42,846 nucleotides of DNA from an uncultured Methylococcaceae bacterium. Its GTDB lineage: Bacteria; Pseudomonadota; Gammaproteobacteria; Methylococcales; Methylomonadaceae. This document shows positions 8,422 to 16,903 of this stretch, in pieces. The stretch is from positions 1 through 42,846 of the forward strand of contig CAJAWH010000006.1 in NCBI GenBank assembly GCA_903945605.1, given 5' to 3'. The position numbers and the translations under genes are program-made. Position 1 is the stretch's first letter; each line of letters begins with the position of its first letter. The notes under the pieces are model-generated. The model saw nothing but the letters and a program-made list of their open reading frames with translations. It did no database searches and was not told the DNA's origin.

Positions 8422-10704
8422 TTAATGAAGCGGCAAAGGCTGGCTGTTCCAGTACTTGCCCTGTGTTTCCCGATAGCCGGTTATGATAACTGCTTTTTTG
8501 CCTATTTGGGCAGTCAATGCGCCACTGTCTGCCGTGTTTAACCAACGGGCATCATAATCGCGGTAGCGGGCCAGTACATCGGCATGGGGATGGCCAAATT
8601 TGTTCCGGTAACCGGCGGGAATTAAAATGGTTTTGGCATGGACGGCAGCCAAAAAATGGGCAGTGGACGAGGTTTTGCTGCCATGATGCGGGGCCACCAG
8701 CACATCTGCTTTAAGGTCAGGCACATGACCAACCAACCACTGTTCCGCGTCGGCCTGAATATCGCCCACCAGTAACACCGCACCATAAGCGGAAGTTATT
8801 TTTAACACACAAGAATTGTCATTTTCCACCGTGAATGTTTGCGTATCGGGCGGCGACAGCAGTGCAAAATCTACCCCATCCCATTGCCAAGCTTGTCCGC
8901 TTAGGCAGCGCTCCGGTTTAAAGGCCGCCAATTGTTCCGGCACACTGGTCAGCACTACGGAGCTGGGCAATTCTTTTAAAATCGACGCGGCCCCGCCAAT
9001 ATGGTCATTATCACCGTGGCTAATAACCAGCCGGTCAAGTTGCCCGACACCATGCCAGCGCAAAAAAGGCAACACTACATTGCGCCCGCTATCCATATCT
9101 TCCGAAAATTTGCCGCCGGTATCATAAACCAGCCAGTGGTTGGCAGTCTGCACCGCCACCGCCAAGCCTTGACCGACATCCAACACCGTGACGGTAAATT
9201 CATGTTCGGCAGGCTTGTCCAATTTGGCAAAAGCCGATGGCAGCAACATCACCAAGCCTAACCAACGTGCGGGAATGCCCCTTGGCGCCAGCAACCACAC
9301 CATGCCGGGCAGGGCAAAAAATAATGTCCACAAGGGCGGCTGTGGGTGGTTAAGCACCGCATAAGGCCACGCCGCCAACTCAGCCAAGCTCCAATACAGC
9401 CCTTGCAAGCCTTTGTCCAATAGCATAAATAGCGGCATTGCCACGGCTGGGGCAATAAACAGCAACCCCGTTGCCAGTAAGGCCAGAGGCACCAGCACTA
9501 CACTGATGATAGGCACGGCAAACGCATTGGCTAAAGGTGACACCAAGGACACTTGCTGGAAAAACACCAGTAACAGTGGTGCTAAGCCCAGTGATGTCAC
9601 CCAGTTAAGTTTGAACATGGTGCGCCAATAACCCGCTTGTCCCAAACTGCCCGCCAGCGCATAGACAATCAGCAGCACCGACAGGAAAGACAGCCAAAAG
9701 CCAATATCCAACACGGCGAGCGGTTCAGCCAGCAAGATAACCAGCAAGGCAATTGCCAACAGGGTAGAAGCATGGAGATGGCGCTGCAACATAATGGCCA
9801 ACATAGCCACAGACAACATCAGCACACCGCGCTGGGTGGGCAAGGTGAACCCCGCCAGCCCAGCGTAAAAAATGCCAGCCACAATGGCGGCAATGGCAGC
9901 GACCGTTTGCGGTGACCAAGACAATATGCCGGTGCTGGCCCATAGCTTGCGCACCAGCAGGTAAACCAATCCGGCAATCAGGCCGATATGCGAACCGGAT
10001 ACCACAATCAAATGAATGGTGCCGGTTTTGCGGAACACCTCCCATTGGCTTTGCCTTATGGCACTGCCATCACCAATCGCCAGTGCTTTTATCAAGCCCA
10101 AGTTGGCATTGCCCGCCAAAGCCACTGATAGCTTGTCGGCAATGGTTTGCCTAAGCGAGGCAATCGGTGCGGCTAGCCCACCTTCAGCCAGCAGTTGCGC
10201 ATTGGGATGCGGTCGGACAAAACCGGTGGCGCCTATGTCGTGGCTAAATAGCCAACGTTCGTAATCAAAACCACCAGGATTCAGGCCGCCATGCGGACGC
10301 TTTAATTTGACGGTGAACGCCCAGGTTTGTCCGGCTTTTATCGCTTGCGGCGGGTAATACCAACTTAAACGCAATTGCCGGGGCACGGGTTTATCCGACT
10401 CGCCAACGATAAAATTGAAAGTAGTTTGTTTATCGTCATGTTCCGGTAAATCAGCAATGATACCCTTAATAGGCAGGTCAATGCCTTCGGAGCTGGCAGG
10501 CAATTGTTGGTGCAGGCGGTATTGGGCAAAGGCCAGACCGTACAGCAAGCCAAACGCCAAAAATAGCCCGGGCCAACAGCGCAACCATGCCATAATGCCG
10601 ACAAAAAAAGCGCCACCGATCAGCACCATGATAGTGGGCGGCAAGGACGGCAATTGTTGCACCAACAACAACCCGGTTAACAGGGATAAAGCCGACCAAA
10701 CCAT
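8422..10704 (-). CDS. comEC: ComEC/Rec2 DNA-uptake channel protein
   Basis: About 760 residues. I prefer the ATG at 10702-10704 (MVWSALSLLTGLLLV), with AGGAC a few bases before it, over one 60 bp upstream. An N-terminal hydrophobic/DUF4131 part is followed by a multi-helix Competence domain (the SGSHIGLIAGLVYLLVRK segment is typical), then a C-terminal metallo-beta-lactamase-fold domain with VISHGDNDHIGG and VAPHHGSKTSS as metal-binding motifs. ComEC carries single-stranded DNA across the inner membrane during natural transformation, and the C-terminal domain is thought to degrade the other strand. The protein is full length with no breaks, and the transformation protein DprA is also encoded intact in this window. 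Confidence 0.93.
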   Translation of the reverse strand: MVWSALSLLTGLLLVQQLPSLPPTIMVLIGGAFFVGIMAWLRCWPGLFLAFGLLYGLAFAQYRLHQQLPASSEGIDLPIKGIIADLPEHDDKQTTFNFIVGESDKPVPRQLRLSWYYPPQAIKAGQTWAFTVKLKRPHGGLNPGGFDYERWLFSHDIGATGFVRPHPNAQLLAEGGLAAPIASLRQTIADKLSVALAGNANLGLIKALAIGDGSAIRQSQWEVFRKTGTIHLIVVSGSHIGLIAGLVYLLVRKLWASTGILSWSPQTVAAIAAIVAGIFYAGLAGFTLPTQRGVLMLSVAMLAIMLQRHLHASTLLAIALLVILLAEPLAVLDIGFWLSFLSVLLIVYALAGSLGQAGYWRTMFKLNWVTSLGLAPLLLVFFQQVSLVSPLANAFAVPIISVVLVPLALLATGLLFIAPAVAMPLFMLLDKGLQGLYWSLAELAAWPYAVLNHPQPPLWTLFFALPGMVWLLAPRGIPARWLGLVMLLPSAFAKLDKPAEHEFTVTVLDVGQGLAVAVQTANHWLVYDTGGKFSEDMDSGRNVVLPFLRWHGVGQLDRLVISHGDNDHIGGAASILKELPSSVVLTSVPEQLAAFKPERCLSGQAWQWDGVDFALLSPPDTQTFTVENDNSCVLKITSAYGAVLLVGDIQADAEQWLVGHVPDLKADVLVAPHHGSKTSSTAHFLAAVHAKTILIPAGYRNKFGHPHADVLARYRDYDARWLNTADSGALTAQIGKKAVIITGYRETQGKYWNSQPLPLH

Positions 10705-10757
10705 GGGTGTCCTGAACAAGGGCGAAAAAATACAGTCATAACTGGAGGGGTGAAACA

Positions 10758-11303
10758 ATGCCAAAACAAGCCATACAGAAACTGATAACCCGCTACATAC
10801 CTGACCGTGAGGTATTGGTCAACCACCAGCACTTGCGGTTTTTAGGCAATCGCCTGAACGACCCTAACCTCTGGCATCTCAGCAGACGCTCGATAGCAAT
10901 GGCTTTTGCCGTTGGCCTGATGTGCGCTTGGATACCCGTACCCCTGCAAATGGTGTTAGCCGCCGTGTCAGCCCTGTATTACCGCGCCAACCTGCCTGTT
11001 TCAGTGGCTTTGGTATGGGTCACCAATCCTGTCACCATGCCGCCGCTGTTTTACTTCGCCTATAAAATCGGCTTATGGTTTATGGGGCGGCCTGCCCCCA
11101 CCCAAAGCTTCCAGTTCTCTTTGGAAGGGGTTATGAATGGCATAGGCAATACTTGGGAACCGTTCCTGCTGGGCTGCTTTGTTTTGGGGGTCTGTTGCTC
11201 GGCCCTGGGCTATTTTGGTGTGCGCTTCTTTTGGGCCCGCTTTGTGCTTAAAAAATGGGCGCAACGGCAAACACGCCGGATGAACACGCATACCGCCCAA
11301 TAA
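10758..11303 (+). CDS. DUF2062 membrane protein
   Basis: A 181-residue protein with a basic amphipathic start (MPKQAIQKLITRYIP), then hydrophobic segments near 50-75 (AMAFAVGLMCAWIPVPLQMVL), 78-110 and 132-160. The pattern FAVGLxxxxIPxPxQM and VTNPVTMPPLF is the DUF2062 signature. The function is unknown. The strong ribosome binding site GGAGGGG precedes the ATG. It is divergent from comEC with only 53 bp between the starts, so the two promoters share that space; this neighbourhood (comEC beside DUF2062) is common in gammaproteobacteria. Confidence 0.85.
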   Translation: MPKQAIQKLITRYIPDREVLVNHQHLRFLGNRLNDPNLWHLSRRSIAMAFAVGLMCAWIPVPLQMVLAAVSALYYRANLPVSVALVWVTNPVTMPPLFYFAYKIGLWFMGRPAPTQSFQFSLEGVMNGIGNTWEPFLLGCFVLGVCCSALGYFGVRFFWARFVLKKWAQRQTRRMNTHTAQ

Positions 11304-11489
11304 CCGGACTAACTGCTTGCCCAAGCAATTGGGTGGCACGCGCACTACAGGCAAGGAACGGCAAACATTGCCGTGCATTTCTTTGTCCATAGGACACTTT
11401 AATCTATTGGGTAACGGGCCGCCAGACTTGCTATCATACCCCATTGAACAGCGGGTTTGCCGCTATTCGCCCAACCTAAAGAGCTTTTT

Positions 11490-12869
11490 GTGACCACCGC
11501 ATTTTCATCATTACCGCTACACCCCGCCTTACTGGATAATATCGCCTCGCTAGGCTACAGCCAGCTCACGCCCATTCAGGCCGAAGCGCTGCCCTGCATC
11601 CTTGCGGGCCAAGACATCATCGCTCAAGCCAAAACCGGTAGCGGCAAGACTGCCGCATTCGGTATCGGCTTGTTATCACACATGGATTTTAGCCGCTTTA
11701 ACGTACAAGCCTTAGTGATCTGTCCAACCCGCGAACTGGCTGACCAAGTGTGCAAAGAACTGCGGCTATTGGCGCGTTTCACCCAAAATGTCAAAATTCT
11801 GCCACTCTGTGGCGGCGTGCCCTCCCGCCCCCAAGCCGATTCATTGGAGCATGGCGTACATATCGTGGTCGGCACCCCCGGACGCTTGCAGGAACATTTG
11901 CAAAAACGCAAGCTGTTGCTTAACCATCTGCAAGTGCTGGTGCTGGATGAAGCGGACCGCATGTTGGACATGGGCTTTGCCGAAGTCATTTCCGACATCA
12001 TTTCCTACGCCCCTAAGCAGCGGCAAACCTTGCTGTTTTCGGCGACTTATTCGGACTTGATCCGCGACATCAGCAAACGTTTCCAAAACCAGCCAGTCAC
12101 CATCAGCATCGACCATAACCATTCAGACGGCGCCATTAAGCAGCATTTTTACCAAACTGAAAAACCCAAGCGGCTGAACGCCCTAGGTTACTTGCTGGCC
12201 TACCACCGCCCCGAATCAACCGTGGTGTTTTGCAACACCAAACGCGAATGCCAAGATATTGCCGCCGCGCTGGATAACTGCGGTTTTTCGGTACAAGCCT
12301 TACATGGTGATCTGGACCAAAAACAACGCGACCAAGTGCTGGTGCGTTTCGGCAACAAAAGCTGCTCCATTTTAGTGGCCACTGATGTGGCGGCGCGGGG
12401 CCTGGATATTAAGGACTTGCAGGCGGTGATCAATTATGAATTGCCGTGGGACCCAGAAATTTATGTCCACCGCATCGGCCGCACCGGACGCGCTGGCAGA
12501 CAAGGCTTGGCACTGAGCTTATGTATTACGGCGGAACTGGAACGGGTAAAAGCCATAGAAGACTACCAAAATATGACCGCCCACTGGGATGACCTCGCAC
12601 CGTTCCCCATGGCTCACGAACCCCGCTTCCAACCCCCCATGGCAACGCTGTGGATAGACGGCGGACGCAAAGACAAGCTGCGCCCGGGTGACATTTTGGG
12701 CGCATTGACAGGCGAAGGCGGCATAGTCGGCAGTGCCATCGGCAAAATTGACATTTTTGACGACCACGCTTATGTCGCCATCCAGCAGGATTTCTTGGGC
12801 GATGCGTTGGCTTGGCTGAAAAGGGGCAAAATTAAAGGCAGGAGTTTTATGGTTAGGCACTCCCGATAA
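11490..12869 (+). CDS. dbpA: ATP-dependent RNA helicase DbpA
   Basis: About 459 residues from a GTG start at 11490 (AAAGAG lies 6 bases before); a TTG at 11457 is open in frame but gives residues foreign to the family. DEAD-box core: TPIQAEALP (Q motif), AKTGSGKT (47-54), PTRELADQV, LVLDEADRMLDMGF, the SAT motif, then HRIGRTGRAG. The last 75 residues (KLRPGDILGALTGEGG) form the DbpA RNA-binding domain, which recognises hairpin 92 of 23S rRNA, so the role is late assembly of the large ribosomal subunit. It is complete. A second, decayed dbpA-like fragment lies 2.2 kb downstream. Confidence 0.95.
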   Translation: MTTAFSSLPLHPALLDNIASLGYSQLTPIQAEALPCILAGQDIIAQAKTGSGKTAAFGIGLLSHMDFSRFNVQALVICPTRELADQVCKELRLLARFTQNVKILPLCGGVPSRPQADSLEHGVHIVVGTPGRLQEHLQKRKLLLNHLQVLVLDEADRMLDMGFAEVISDIISYAPKQRQTLLFSATYSDLIRDISKRFQNQPVTISIDHNHSDGAIKQHFYQTEKPKRLNALGYLLAYHRPESTVVFCNTKRECQDIAAALDNCGFSVQALHGDLDQKQRDQVLVRFGNKSCSILVATDVAARGLDIKDLQAVINYELPWDPEIYVHRIGRTGRAGRQGLALSLCITAELERVKAIEDYQNMTAHWDDLAPFPMAHEPRFQPPMATLWIDGGRKDKLRPGDILGALTGEGGIVGSAIGKIDIFDDHAYVAIQQDFLGDALAWLKRGKIKGRSFMVRHSR

Positions 12870-12892
12870 TTCATAAAGCGGTTCAATTGTAG

Positions 12893-12922
12893 GGATGGAC
12901 TGGCGGGTCAGGCCCCCCATCC
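12893..12922 (+). terminator. Possible terminator after dbpA
   Basis: Inverted repeat GGATGG (12893-12898) / CCATCC (12917-12922), with an inner GGC/GCC pairing, just after the dbpA stop codon. The following sequence is only moderately T-rich, so the call is tentative. Confidence 0.35.
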
Positions 12923-12962
12923 TCTTAATTATCAATTTATTATCTACACGAGTAGAATCCCA

Positions 12963-12991
12963 TTGGTTATTGGTCGTTTCTCTGTTATGAT
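12963..12991 (+). promoter_or_regulatory. Promoter of the adenine methyltransferase gene
   Basis: TTGGTT (12963-12968) and TATGAT (12986-12991) are separated by 17 bp, close to the sigma-70 consensus. The start codon of the methyltransferase gene lies 40 bp downstream. Confidence 0.55.
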
Positions 12992-12994
12992 GAC

Positions 12995-13009
12995 TTTATG
13001 TATCATAAA
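12995..13009. promoter_or_regulatory. Inverted repeat at methyltransferase transcription start
   Basis: TTTATG-tat-CATAAA is a perfect 6-bp inverted repeat beginning 4 bp after the -10 element, where a repressor would block initiation. It could be an operator for the methyltransferase itself or for another regulator. It is not the same sequence as the inverted repeat upstream of the controller gene. Confidence 0.35.
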
Positions 13010-13030
13010 AAGTTGTAGTGAGGTGACAAA

Positions 13031-13951
13031 TTGCGTTTTTCTGTTCCCCACCCAATTCCTTACCAAGGTAGTAAACGCCGCTTGGCATCAGCTATTCTTA
13101 GCCACATTCCCGAAAACCGATATACACGCTTGGTAGAACCGTTTGCTGGTTCATCTGCCGTTACTTTAGCGGCTGCATCCCGAAACATGTTTGCTTCTTA
13201 TGTGATAAATGATGCTCTTGAACCGCTGATAGAATTGTGGAACAAGGTGATTCAAGACCCTACAGAAGTCGCCATAAATTACAGCACGTTATGGCATAGA
13301 GAACGGGAAAAGCCCATTGAAGCGTACTACGAAATTCGTTCCGAATTCAATGTGGATCGTAGCCCTGCCAAGTTGCTTTACTTGTTAGCCAGATGTGTAA
13401 AGAACGCAGTTCGGTTCAATCCGGCTGGCGAGTTTAACCAATCACCCGATAAACGCAGAAAGGGTACGCGTCCACAACTGATGGAGTTGGAATTGGTTGC
13501 CGCACATCAGGTTCTTGCGGGTAAATCCCAAGCGGTATATGGAGATTTTTTGCCGTTATTTTTATCTGCCCAAGAAGGGGATTTTTTCTACTTGGATCCG
13601 CCATACCAAGGAACAAGCGAAGGCAGGGATCAGCGCTACGTTGCTGGTGTCAGCCGTGAGCGTGTGATAGAAGCACTGGAGATTCTCAACGAAAAGCGAA
13701 TCCCCTTTATTCTTAGCTATGATGGTTTTTGTGGAGAACGAAATTATGGTGCGCCACTTCCCAAGACCATGGCGCAGCAGATTTTGCTGGATGTTGGCAG
13801 GTCCAGTCAGGCCACCTTGAATGGTCGTGGCGACGTGACCATTGAATCGTTGTACATATCCCATACTATTCCAGTTATACCCCAGCCAAGCGCGACAACT
13901 CTTTCACTAAATGATTTTGAGAAACAGACAACACTATTCACATTTACTTAG
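13031..13951 (+). CDS. D12-class (Dam-like) adenine-N6 DNA methyltransferase
   Basis: A 306-residue modification enzyme. It begins at TTG 13031, supported by GAGGTG five to six bases upstream and by motif X at the very N-terminus (PYQGSKRRLA, 10-19). Motif I is VEPFAGSSAV (35-44), which binds S-adenosylmethionine; motif IV is DPPY (189-192), the catalytic tetrad for adenine-N6. The order X, I, target-recognition region, IV places it in the alpha (D12) class with Dam and M.DpnIIA. The target sequence cannot be read from the protein. It faces the HNH nuclease gene with the ends overlapping by 8 bp, a typical type II restriction-modification arrangement. Confidence 0.9.
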   Translation: MRFSVPHPIPYQGSKRRLASAILSHIPENRYTRLVEPFAGSSAVTLAAASRNMFASYVINDALEPLIELWNKVIQDPTEVAINYSTLWHREREKPIEAYYEIRSEFNVDRSPAKLLYLLARCVKNAVRFNPAGEFNQSPDKRRKGTRPQLMELELVAAHQVLAGKSQAVYGDFLPLFLSAQEGDFFYLDPPYQGTSEGRDQRYVAGVSRERVIEALEILNEKRIPFILSYDGFCGERNYGAPLPKTMAQQILLDVGRSSQATLNGRGDVTIESLYISHTIPVIPQPSATTLSLNDFEKQTTLFTFT

Positions 13952-14648
13952 TATGGTTTTTTAAAATCCGCTTGATTTCTTCAGCTACGCTGCACTTATT
14001 ATTATCCGCGTTATTCCTGACCCGCTCAAAGTCACGCACCTCATAACCCATCCAAATAACGTCCACCCGCCGTTGTGGCTGCATGGCAATGTGGGTATGT
14101 TCTGCCGGTTGCGCCCAATAACAAGAGAGGCAGGTAGCAAATGATTTGATTTGTAACCAATTTTTACAGCATTCGCATTCCCATGACTTTTTTCTGTTAC
14201 ATGAGCCGCACAGAACTTGGTAAGGCTGCTTTTCTTCGCTTTGTGATTCGCCACCAACCTCATACGGAATACGATGATCAACCTGCAAATTGTGCAATGC
14301 TCCGCAAATCTGGCATTTATCACCCGCTGCATGAATAAGAGCATCCCTTTCTTTCTTTGGCAGAAGTCGCCGACCTTCCTTACCTGATTCTAACTCACTG
14401 TCATCAAATATATACGAAGCAATCGAACGCCCGTTGGTATGCTTAACCATGATGGTTTTGAGCCGGAAACCCAAATCTCTGACATCTCGAGCCGCACGGG
14501 GAGGGTGATCGTATCCTGCCTGATTGATTTCCTCGGTTGTGACCGCGCCATTTTTAACGATAGCGTCCAAAACAAACCGCGCCCTTTTATTCGTCACAGC
14601 CGAAATTCTTTCCAAAAGCTCTTGCGGAAAGTTAGGCACATTAGTCAT
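13944..14648 (-). CDS. HNH restriction endonuclease
   Basis: A 234-residue protein with an N-terminal helical/winged region (1-85) and a central HNH nuclease: CQIC (112-115), VDHRIPYEVGG (123-133) with His125 as the likely general base, and CGSCN (147-151). The CxxC pairs should hold a structural zinc. A second cysteine cluster follows (CECC 158-161, CLSC 173-176), probably another zinc knuckle. With the facing DNA methyltransferase and the overlapping controller gene, it is best read as the restriction subunit of a type II system. AAAGGAA precedes its ATG, which lies inside the end of the controller gene, so translation is probably coupled. Its specificity is unknown. Confidence 0.85.
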   Translation of the reverse strand: MTNVPNFPQELLERISAVTNKRARFVLDAIVKNGAVTTEEINQAGYDHPPRAARDVRDLGFRLKTIMVKHTNGRSIASYIFDDSELESGKEGRRLLPKKERDALIHAAGDKCQICGALHNLQVDHRIPYEVGGESQSEEKQPYQVLCGSCNRKKSWECECCKNWLQIKSFATCLSCYWAQPAEHTHIAMQPQRRVDVIWMGYEVRDFERVRNNADNNKCSVAEEIKRILKNHTK

Positions 14649-14865
14649 CGAATAATTCCTTTACCGAAACACCCAATTCAGCGGCTATCTTGTGGATGTT
14701 CAGAAGGCTAATATTTCTTTCGCCCCGCTCAACACTGCCGATATAGGTGCGATCAAGATTACAGTTAAGTGCTAGCGACTCCTGTGAAAGCTCTTTTTGC
14801 TTTCGAAGTTCCCGCACTCGCGCACCAAAGCATTTTTGAAGCTGGGTCTCATTTTGTTTATCCAT
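14641..14865 (-). CDS. XRE-family controller (C) protein
   Basis: A 74-residue helix-turn-helix protein. The HTH lies at about 27-52 (SQESLALNCNLDRTYIGSVE, then RGERN), with the C-terminal helices AAELGVSVKELF. Length and sequence match C proteins that time restriction-modification expression, activating the restriction gene only after methyltransferase has accumulated. It overlaps the nuclease ATG by 8 bp and is upstream of it, the usual C-R operon order. There is no clear ribosome binding site before its ATG, which is common for C genes. A perfect 6-bp inverted repeat 30 bp upstream is a candidate operator. Confidence 0.88.
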   Translation of the reverse strand: MDKQNETQLQKCFGARVRELRKQKELSQESLALNCNLDRTYIGSVERGERNISLLNIHKIAAELGVSVKELFDD

Positions 14866-14894
14866 AGGGTGATTAAATCATCTTGGATGACAAT

Positions 14895-14908
14895 AAGTCC
14901 ACGGACTT
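14895..14908. promoter_or_regulatory. Candidate C-protein operator
   Basis: AAGTCC-ac-GGACTT is a perfect 6-bp inverted repeat located 30 bp upstream of the controller ATG and just downstream of the proposed -10 element, at the likely transcription start. It has AGTC/GACT half-sites like known C-boxes but in the opposite orientation to the usual GACT...AGTC. The position suggests repression rather than activation. Confidence 0.45.
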
Positions 14909-14913
14909 CGAGT

Positions 14914-14944
14914 ATCATATTATTTTGTCCATTGCTGTTTTCAA
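14914..14944 (-). promoter_or_regulatory. Possible promoter of the controller-nuclease operon
   Basis: On the minus strand TTGAAA (14939-14944) and TATGAT (14914-14919) are 19 bp apart. The spacing is long, as expected for a promoter that needs an activator, but no second operator is obvious upstream. Confidence 0.35.
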
Positions 14945-15079
14945 TAACAGAAGGCGTTGACGGCCAACCCACTCTCTCGCAAGGTTATTCGGAAAACAGC
15001 TGCGAACTGCATGGCACCAAAAAAGCTTGCAAAACTCAAAAAAAGAACTCGATATGGAGTTTTATATTGTTTTAACAAT

Positions 15080-15165
15080 TACCGAGCGTTGTATGACAAT
15101 CTGACACAAAAACAACTTGACCAAGTAGTGGCACGTTTTGGCAATGGAAGCTATTCGATTACTTA
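15080..15165 (+). pseudogene. Remnant of a dbpA-like helicase gene
   Basis: The + strand frame here reads RALYDNLTQKQLDQVVARFG and then NGSYSI, clearly related to VQALHGDLDQKQRDQVLVRFGNKSCSI of the intact DbpA. The DNA at 15098-15163 aligns without gaps to 12309-12374 with about 70% identity (about 76% in the central 54 bases). Only this part of helicase domain 2 is recognisable; neither the upstream DEAD core nor the C-terminal RNA-binding domain is present. Sequence further left (about 14957 on) is open but shows no helicase match. The divergence is too large for a recent duplication of the neighbouring dbpA, so it is more likely a relic of a second helicase gene. Confidence 0.6.
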
Positions 15166-15185
15166 AAGTCAAGCGAGTTTGTTTC

Positions 15186-16903
15186 TCAACGACTACCTTG
15201 TCCCATCAAGGAATACCAAAACACAGGGGAGACGGGCGTTGAAAAATGTCGATGCGCAATAAGATCAAGCACCCAAAGTCCTGCCTTAGCAGCAGGTGAA
15301 TCAGAAACCACTTTTTTAAATTCAGAATCGCATATCATATCTATCTGCTCTCGATATTCTGCAGCAGTAGAGGGAAAATAGATTGGTGCTTCAGTGACAC
15401 CAGATTCGAACTGAGCAGGCTGAAAATAAAGATATTGATATAGGTCTTTTTCAGGATGCCAAAGCTGAATACACACTTTAGGATATTTGTCTCTAGCATT
15501 CTTAGCTCACTGCTCGTAAAGCACATCCATCCCCATAATGACGCTAAAGCTTGCGATGCTTGCCAACATCCAAGACATTTCCATCATTCGATCCGTTGCT
15601 TGCTCACCTAGCCAGCCCCCTTCTTCCACTAAATCATCCAAAGAATCTGTCGCAATAGGCACATATTTCTTTTTTCTGTAGGCATAATCGACGTTCCGAA
15701 AGAGCTTTTGTAGCCACTCCTCGGCAATATTTCTGTGACCCGTACCCAATAACGCGAGCATTGCCAAAGTGATATCTTGGCTATGTCGATCAAGGCATGG
15801 CGTATTGGATACGCCATTGTTTACCAGTATGCTAGCCAAAGCTTCTGTCACTTCATTGGTTTTTATTTGCCAGTTATTTTTTGCATTCTCCGATGGGTGT
15901 GGACTTAAGGCTTGATGTAAAGAGAATAAACCCAAGCTTGCCAAAATACCTATTTGTTCGAAAACGACCAAAGAAGATTCAATACCATTAGAGGCATATC
16001 GAGTTAAACCATTTTCTCTATAGCAGTGCGGCCGAATCCTTTCGAAGTAATGCAATGAAAAGCGATTATAATGTTGCCACATAATTTTAAAAGCCTTTGT
16101 AGCCGCATTTTTTTACTATCTTCATCTACAAGTTGAATTCGATGCCACGACCACAACACTGCACGTTCTATGGCAAGAAGACCTTGGCGAGTATCGCCAT
16201 CGTCGCGTAGCGCCCAATGAGCGAACATCTGCGCTGACAGATTGACAATTTGTAAAGCTTTCAACAATGCTTTTCCTGTCTTGGCTTCCTCAGTTAACTG
16301 TCCTCTATCGTTCAAATCCAAGATGCGCATAAATAAATGATGCAAATCTTGCCTGCTATACTCGCTATCGCCGGATAATGCTAGCGCACGCCGTAAATGG
16401 CGACGATCTTCATCAAGAAAAATATGTTCATCCAAGAGATGTTTTTCGATCAGAATAGCGATATCATCCGCTCCCCAAAATTTAATACATGCCTTTTCTT
16501 GGTTATCGCTAACAAAACCGCTCCAATTGCTTTGTATGGTTTGTTTTAAATCACCGCTGGTGGCAAGGATAATGCGAATACTACGATTTTTATCTTGGGG
16601 TTCTAAATGCGATTTCAAGTAGACATCAAAAATCTCGTCAATGCTTTGGCGCACGGACTGATTGCCACCATTCCATTCACCTCGCCCAATATCTCCTTGT
16701 TTAACCACCAACAGAAGTAACTCATCTTCCCCTGTTTCTGCATTTTTGCCCCTGGCGGCAATGTCCACTCCGTATTGTCGATTACCTATTTGTGGCCGCG
16801 AAACAGGCACATATCCCATTTCCAGCAATAGGTTTGGTAATAAACGATCAAGCTCATCCCGTTCTTTGAGGGAACGCAGATATTCGGAAATAACTAGCTT
16901 CAT
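15186..16903 (-). pseudogene. PD-(D/E)XK-like nuclease-fold protein, frame-broken
   Basis: Read as one gene this would be 572 residues, but three pieces are seen. Piece 1 (16903 down to about 16085) has an N-terminal restriction-endonuclease-like fold: GVDIAA with Asp47, then LLLLVVKQGD with Lys68 in the D...xxK pattern, then WNGGNQSVRQS and IRIILATSGDL. The usual Glu/Gln two residues before the Lys is Val66. Piece 2 (16082-15507) continues in the -1 frame (MWQHYNRFSLHYFERIRP). The switch falls at T-TTA-AAA (16085-16091), so one base is missing or ribosomes slip there. An in-frame TGA (15507-15509) interrupts piece 2, after which the same frame stays open for 106 residues (AKNARDKYPKVCIQLWHPE). 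Downstream of the nuclease-like part it is helical and unknown. Its ATG overlaps the stop of the 652-residue gene, so they form an operon. Confidence 0.7.
16085..16091 (-). other. Slippery heptamer at frame junction
   Basis: The minus strand reads T-TTA-AAA in the zero frame exactly where the nuclease-like frame must move by -1 to continue. This fits the X-XXY-YYZ rule for programmed -1 frameshifting. A one-base loss in the A run would look identical, so the heptamer alone does not decide between the two. Confidence 0.4.

Noticed and set aside
14797-15166. 69- and 92-codon + strand frames as independent genes
   Set aside because: One overlaps the controller gene and its operator; in the other only the last third resembles a protein, and that part is the helicase relic.
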